Below, in pieces: positions 32,112 through 35,828 of a DNA stretch of 35,828 nucleotides. A program made the position numbers and the translations under genes. The notes beneath the pieces were generated by a model. That model was not told the origin of the DNA. It was given only the letters and a program-made list of their open reading frames with translations, and made no database searches. Position 1 is the first letter of the stretch, and every line of letters starts with the position of its first letter. Source of the DNA: Oscillospiraceae bacterium (GTDB taxonomy: Bacteria; Bacillota_A; Clostridia; Oscillospirales; Ruminococcaceae); contig JAGAJA010000020.1 of the NCBI GenBank assembly GCA_017829075.1, positions 1 through 35,828 of the forward strand, read 5' to 3'.

Positions 32112-33401
32112 ATGCCTTTTGAAAGTGAAAACACGGAATACAAGCGGGAGTATGTTGACGATATCTGCAAGGAAGTCATTGCATTCGCCAACACAAACGG
32201 CGGAAAGATACTGGTTGGCGTTGACGACAATGGTAATGCAGTCGGAATCGAAAACACAGATGATACCTATACAAGGCTGACTAACAGTATCAGGGATTCC
32301 ATAAGTCCTGATGTAACGATGTTTGTTAAATACAGACTTGATAACGGAATTATTGAAATCGGAATATCAGAAGGCACTGCAAAGCCTTACTATCTCAAAT
32401 CAAAGGGACTGAAACCAAGCGGCGTGTATGTACGTCAGGGAGCCTCCTCTGTTCCTGCCTCGCCGGAACAGATACGCCAGATGATCAAGCTGTCGGACGG
32501 CGACGTATACGAAACCGCACGTTCGCTGGAACAGGATCTGACGTTCAGCGCAGCCGAAAAGGTATTCAGCGAGCACCATCTTGAATTCAACAGCGGAAAA
32601 TATCCTGCGCTGGGAATTGTCAGCCTTTCAGACAACCTGTATACAAATCTTGCGAAGATAATCTCGGACCAGTGCGAGCATACAATAAAGGTAGCCGTTT
32701 TCGCTGACGACAGGAACACCGTATTCAAGGCTCACAGGGAATTTGGCGGCTCTGTGTTCACACAGCTTGAGGAAGCGTTCGACTACCTTATGCTCTGCAA
32801 CCAGAATCCCTCGCAGATAGTTGGAATAAACCGCATTGACAGATGGGACTACCCCGTGGAAGCTCTCCGGGAGGCTTTGCTGAATTCCATTGTTCACCGC
32901 GACTATTCATTCAGCGGAAGTATCATCATCAATGTGAACGACAGCTGCATGGAGTTCATCTCCCTGGGAGGGCTTGTGCAGGGACTTTCCGCCGACGACA
33001 TAAAGAACGGAATATCCCAGCTCCGCAACAGGAATCTGGCGGAGATGTTCCACAGACTGAACTTCATCGAATCCTACGGCACCGGAATACGCAGAATATT
33101 CGCGCTCTATTCCGACTGTGCAGAGCAGCCTGAGATAAGCGTTACTTCTAACTCCTTCAAAATAACGCTTCCGAATATGAACAGATTCTGCGCGCCCGTT
33201 GATAAACATGAGCTTACCGAGCAGGAAAATTCGATCATAAACTACCTCTCCGCTCACGGAGAAATGACCGAGCTGGACGTCCAGAAACTGCTTGACGTCA
33301 AAAAGACCCGCGCTTTTAATATCATCAAAGGACTGCGGGAAATGCACCTCGTCGAGACCGTCGGTAAAGGTGCTGATAAGAAAATCGTGCTTGTAAAGTA
33401 A
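32112..33401 (+). CDS. AlbA_2/Schlafen-type DNA-binding regulator with ATPase-like C-terminal domain
   Basis: 429 residues. The N-terminal AlbA_2 (Schlafen-like) domain reads NTEYKREYVDDICKEVIAFANTNGGKILVGVDDNG and continues to GVYVRQGASSVPAS. The middle and C-terminal part fit the HATPase_c_4-type module of COG2865 regulators (REALLNSIVHRDYSFSG, ISLGGLVQGLS, RNRNLAEMFHRLNFIESYGTGIRRI). A winged helix ends the protein (LSAHGEMTELDVQKLLDVKKTRAFNIIKGL). These proteins are thought to be transcriptional regulators, and some sit in phage-defence islands. The ATG at 32112 follows CGGAGGT; a longer frame would start inside the promoter. The GTGAATATTCAC operator suggests autoregulation. Confidence 0.85.
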   Translation: MPFESENTEYKREYVDDICKEVIAFANTNGGKILVGVDDNGNAVGIENTDDTYTRLTNSIRDSISPDVTMFVKYRLDNGIIEIGISEGTAKPYYLKSKGLKPSGVYVRQGASSVPASPEQIRQMIKLSDGDVYETARSLEQDLTFSAAEKVFSEHHLEFNSGKYPALGIVSLSDNLYTNLAKIISDQCEHTIKVAVFADDRNTVFKAHREFGGSVFTQLEEAFDYLMLCNQNPSQIVGINRIDRWDYPVEALREALLNSIVHRDYSFSGSIIINVNDSCMEFISLGGLVQGLSADDIKNGISQLRNRNLAEMFHRLNFIESYGTGIRRIFALYSDCAEQPEISVTSNSFKITLPNMNRFCAPVDKHELTEQENSIINYLSAHGEMTELDVQKLLDVKKTRAFNIIKGLREMHLVETVGKGADKKIVLVK

Positions 33402-33412
33402 TTAACGCCAAA

Positions 33413-33436
33413 GCCCCTGCCGGATAAGGCAGGGGC
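33413..33436. terminator. Hairpin shared by converging genes
   Basis: GCCCCTGCC (33413-33421) pairs with GGCAGGGGC (33428-33436) between the convergent genes ending at 33401 and 33443. The flanking T runs are short. Confidence 0.6.
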
Positions 33437-33442
33437 ATAGTA

Positions 33443-33664
33443 TTATTCAAATTCCGCTCTGATTTCAGAAAAAATTCTGTCAACGTCAAGGGTGGTCAGG
33501 CTCTGAAAGAATGAAGTATGTACGTCGCGTTCCAGTTCTCTGATCCTGCTTTGTGCTATCGCATTGTCAGGGTGTTTCTGGTGAAACCGTAATAGTATGC
33601 GATAATCCTTTGCCGAACGGATCACTATTGCATTTGCGAGTTCCCGATAGCCGTAATGTTCCAT
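33443..33664 (-). CDS. Hypothetical protein of 73 aa
   Basis: Good ribosome site (TGGAGGTG) before the ATG at 33664. It is a helical, charged protein (YRELANAIVIRSAKDYRILL, IRELERDVHTSFFQSLT, DVDRIFSEIRAEF). Short proteins with the ELANAIV-x-A-x-DYR pattern and this length are common in clostridial phages and conjugative elements, but no function is known to me. It is separated from the J-domain gene by 165 bases that contain a hairpin. Confidence 0.7.
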   Translation of the reverse strand: MEHYGYRELANAIVIRSAKDYRILLRFHQKHPDNAIAQSRIRELERDVHTSFFQSLTTLDVDRIFSEIRAEFE

Positions 33665-33829
33665 TTGAACACCTCCAGTAATTATAATTACTATACTGTT
33701 GGTGTGTTCAGAAACCGAAAACCTCCACAGCCGAAACCGTGGAGGTTATTTGTTATGCGGTCAGTGTCCCTAAATCAATTCCTTTTTCTGCGAAAATGCT
33801 CTTGCTGGTTGGGCTATGTGTGGAATTTC
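33665..33829 (-). other. Gap with hairpin and a possible gene-end fragment
   Basis: The hairpin AACCTCCAC / GTGGAGGTT (33720-33747) is a likely terminator for the J-domain operon read from the minus strand. A short minus frame ending at about 33755 reads SKSIFAEKGIDLGTLTA and then stop. It looks like the tail of a lost gene, but no start was found. Confidence 0.35.
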
Positions 33830-34414
33830 TCAGTACCTGAAATTTTTGTACTTATAAGTAGCCTGATATACGCCATTACTGTCCAGATACAAATAATCCC
33901 TGTGTTCCAGCTCTCTGGCATAACCAATTTTCTCAGCACCGCCAGATGTACGGAAGCAATAAATCAATCTGTCATCAGGAAGCCTTTGAGCACGAATATA
34001 TGCATTTTCGATTTCTCTGTTACGCCGCTCACACGTCTGGGTATAATCTTCAACTATCGCACTGCCGACTTTTTTCACGAACGAAAAAAATCCATGCTTG
34101 CTATCGGGCTCATTGCTGCTTTTTTCGGATGTTGTAGTCTTATTAAGCTGAGAGCCAGCGTCATTTCCTGAAACCTTTTTTTCACACGATTTTGTGCTGT
34201 TAATAAAACTGCTGTACTGTTGATCATACTCTTTTCTGCTCTGAGGGTTAGACAAGGTTTCATAAGCCTCATTAATATCAGCCATTGTTTTTCCCGTGTT
34301 CGAACTGGTTTGTGTGTCTGGATGATATTTTTTCGCAAGCGCTCTGTAAGATGCCTTGATCACCTCAAATGAGGCTGATGGGCTGACCTCCAGTATCCTG
34401 TAATAGTCTTTCAT
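33830..34414 (-). CDS. J-domain (DnaJ-like) protein coupled to a radical SAM gene
   Basis: 194 residues. The N-terminal J domain (about 1-67) begins [20 protein letters not shown] and carries the HPD motif at 31-33, which stimulates Hsp70 ATPase, and [19 protein letters not shown] polar linker (about 70-105) follows, then an unrecognised C-terminal part (about 107-194) with [29 protein letters not shown] and [18 protein letters not shown]. There is no zinc finger or DnaJ substrate domain, so it is a specialised co-chaperone. Its ATG overlaps the stop of the radical SAM gene by 4 bases (34411-34414), meaning the two proteins are made together. Confidence 0.88.
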   Translation of the reverse strand: MKDYYRILEVSPSASFEVIKASYRALAKKYHPDTQTSSNTGKTMADINEAYETLSNPQSRKEYDQQYSSFINSTKSCEKKVSGNDAGSQLNKTTTSEKSSNEPDSKHGFFSFVKKVGSAIVEDYTQTCERRNREIENAYIRAQRLPDDRLIYCFRTSGGAEKIGYARELEHRDYLYLDSNGVYQATYKYKNFRY

Positions 34415-35562
34415 GATATTACGAGTTCCTTTTGAATGACCTCAATGCTCTTAAGCATACTCTGTAATTCGTTACCTTCCACATTTAACTGGCCGTTCTG
34501 CCACTGCATTGCATAGAAATAACTGCAGGCCTTGACCATTATTCTGGTAAGCCGGCACATATTAATATCCCTGTGATATATATTACCCGTAGAAGCATAA
34601 TTCGAACCATAACAATTTGGACAGCATCTGTTTATTACGCAGTCCCTGCACTTTTCATCGGCAAGCTCCGAAGGAATAAAATCCTCGTAGAATTTTAAAT
34701 CCTTAGCCTTTGAGGCTTTTTCCTCTCCGACTGAAAGAGGCATGAAGAACTGACACGGATAGCTGCGGCCGTCAACATCATAAGATGTCATCTCAATACC
34801 TGCGCCACAATGACGATGCGGTCGTTTGTCTTCAAGCAGCACATTCGTTATTCCCATCGATAGCATAGAGCAAGGAGTGATCTGAGGATTTGCTATATAA
34901 AAATCAATAAGCTTATGTAACTCCCTGTCAAGAATCGCAACATTATCCGGATCAGACCAATCAATGCCATAAGCCAGATTACATGATACCTCGAATCCCC
35001 TTTTGTGAGCATACATTACGCCTTCAGCCATTGTGGGAAGTGTTTCTCTGGATATAGTCATTTTGATATCCTGCATAGGATAATTCTCAGCAAAGAAATC
35101 TATGTCAATAGAATCAAAAGAATTTGACCTGTTGGTATTATGCATTTCTCTGGTTCCGTCAAGGCTTAATCCGCATATAACACAATCTTTATGATCGATA
35201 AGCCACTTCTGAACATCGCCATGCACAAGAGTCCCGTTAGTTGTAAGAAATATTGTATGCGGAAAATCATTAAGCTCCTGACATGCATAGTTTGTGATTT
35301 GTTTTATCAATTCAAACTGTAAGAACGGCTCTCCGCCAAACAGGTCGATTTCAAATCCAGTATATTTATCCTTGTTTTGCAGCTCTTTATCAATGATCTG
35401 CTGTGCAGTATTGAACGTCATTGCTTTAGGTGATTTATTATTCTCGTAGCAGTAGCTGCATTTTAAATTGCAGGATTGGGTCAGAGTAATGGTGATAGTT
35501 TTGATTTTTCTTTCCTGGGGCTGGTATTTCATATTATCTTGTATGATATAGTTAAGCCCCAT
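34411..35562 (-). CDS. Radical SAM/SPASM domain enzyme, peptide-maturase type
   Basis: 383 residues from the chosen start. The radical SAM cluster CxxxCxxC is C31-C35-C38 ([10 protein letters not shown]), with GGEP at 76-79 and LTTNGT and [12 protein letters not shown] further on. The C-terminal SPASM region has the cysteines for auxiliary iron-sulfur clusters ([34 protein letters not shown]). The layout is that of anaerobic sulfatase-maturase and RiPP-modifying enzymes, which alter a peptide or protein substrate. No sulfatase or obvious precursor peptide lies in the window. The ATG 35562 has AAAGGA 6 bases upstream; in-frame ATGs at 35577 and 35592 have poorer sites. It is co-translated with the J-domain protein. 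Confidence 0.88.
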   Translation of the reverse strand: MGLNYIIQDNMKYQPQERKIKTITITLTQSCNLKCSYCYENNKSPKAMTFNTAQQIIDKELQNKDKYTGFEIDLFGGEPFLQFELIKQITNYACQELNDFPHTIFLTTNGTLVHGDVQKWLIDHKDCVICGLSLDGTREMHNTNRSNSFDSIDIDFFAENYPMQDIKMTISRETLPTMAEGVMYAHKRGFEVSCNLAYGIDWSDPDNVAILDRELHKLIDFYIANPQITPCSMLSMGITNVLLEDKRPHRHCGAGIEMTSYDVDGRSYPCQFFMPLSVGEEKASKAKDLKFYEDFIPSELADEKCRDCVINRCCPNCYGSNYASTGNIYHRDINMCRLTRIMVKACSYFYAMQWQNGQLNVEGNELQSMLKSIEVIQKELVIS

Positions 35563-35605
35563 ATCATATCCTTTCATAAGATTTACGCTCATCTCCGAAG
35601 CAAGG

Positions 35606-35656
35606 GAAAATTTGAACAGTGGAGCGAGCGTAGCGAGAGGAACTGTTCAAATTTTC
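35606..35656. repeat. Palindromic element 3 with related loop
   Basis: Perfect 15-bp stem GAAAATTTGAACAGT / ACTGTTCAAATTTTC upstream of the radical SAM gene. The loop part 35622-35640, GAGCGAGCGTAGCGAGAGG, matches the element 2 loop at 13 of 19 positions, although the stems are unrelated. Confidence 0.7.
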
Positions 35657-35733
35657 GGCGAACCGCGCCGAAATGTGATATAATTAGCTTGAACACCGTG
35701 GACTTTTTATTTTGTCCTGCCGCATGACGGTTT

Positions 35734-35828
35734 TTAGGAGTTTATTGCCACGATTTTATTCAAGATGTTTATAGCTGGATAAAGCCCGTTCAGGTGACTT
35801 TTCATTTCACGCAAGGATACGCGGATAA
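35734..35828 (-). CDS. C-terminal fragment of an unidentified gene running off the window
   Basis: One minus frame enters from the window edge and ends at TAA 35734-35736. It reads LREMKSHLNGLYPAINILNK and ends in IVAINS. The residue pattern looks protein-like, but only ~31 codons are visible and no family can be named. The stretch 35657-35733 holds a small GC hairpin (TTCGGCG/CGCCGAA) and no gene. Confidence 0.35.
   Translation of the reverse strand, partial: IRVSLREMKSHLNGLYPAINILNKIVAINS

Noticed and set aside
33656..34171. 171-codon plus-strand open frame
   Set aside because: It lies opposite the J-domain gene and the 73-aa gene's start, has no ribosome site, and its composition is unlike a real protein.

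Overview
The window looks like a chromosome segment of an anaerobic, low-to-mid GC Clostridia bacterium of the Ruminococcus/Oscillospiraceae kind. The evidence is a dockerin-bearing secreted protein, SpoVG-type proteins, clostridial sigma-A promoters (TTGACA-17-TATAAT occurs repeatedly), strong AGGAGG ribosome sites, frequent GTG/TTG starts and many gut-Firmicute mobile-element genes. The species cannot be named from the sequence alone.

Layout. (1) 1-4.7 kb: an L-arabinose module (araD and an FGGY ribulokinase on the minus strand, a divergent AraR-like repressor with matching operator-like sequences in both promoters), then a LytTR-PAS regulator. (2) 4.8-10.1 kb: a dockerin protein with duplicated chitobiase-like domains, tmRNA (ssrA), and an ECF sigma / membrane anti-sigma-like pair. 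(3) 10.3-14.5 kb: an AT-rich SIR2 antiphage-type gene split by a TA-repeat frameshift, and a DUF4143-type ATPase. (4) 14.6-18.0 kb: a structured non-coding stretch, a MITE-like palindrome, and a two-gene restriction-modification system that matches the type IIB BcgI plan. Its A subunit fuses nuclease and methylase; its B subunit has two target-recognition domains separated by a G7 tract that puts the second domain out of frame. (5) 18.0-22.9 kb: a phage head-tail remnant, a Mob/Pre relaxase, an 82-bp tandem-repeat array, two SpoVG paralogues and a large serine recombinase, which reads as one mobilizable element. (6) 23.0-24.1 kb: a lipoprotein tyrosine phosphatase. (7) 24.2-31.4 kb: a second mobilizable element, with a serine recombinase pseudogene, a 56-aa peptide, a MobP relaxase, an RHH accessory protein, a D5/P4-type helicase-primase and a decayed STAND-type NTPase. 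(8) 31.4-35.8 kb: a cluster of perfect palindromes, an AlbA_2/Schlafen-type regulator with its own palindromic operator, a small hypothetical gene, and a J-domain protein translationally coupled to a radical SAM/SPASM enzyme.

Main points of interest: the G7 tract in the specificity subunit (G8 would give a 346-aa two-domain protein); the (TA)4 tract in the SIR2 gene ((TA)3 would give a 971-aa protein); a family of hairpins with unrelated perfect stems but a shared 19-nt loop; an iteron-like 82-bp repeat; the recombinase broken by one stop codon and a 93-bp palindromic insert; and the J-domain/radical SAM pair. The two slippage cases are also where sequencing error is most likely, so raw reads decide them.

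All calls rest on reading motifs and frames by eye. No database search was possible.
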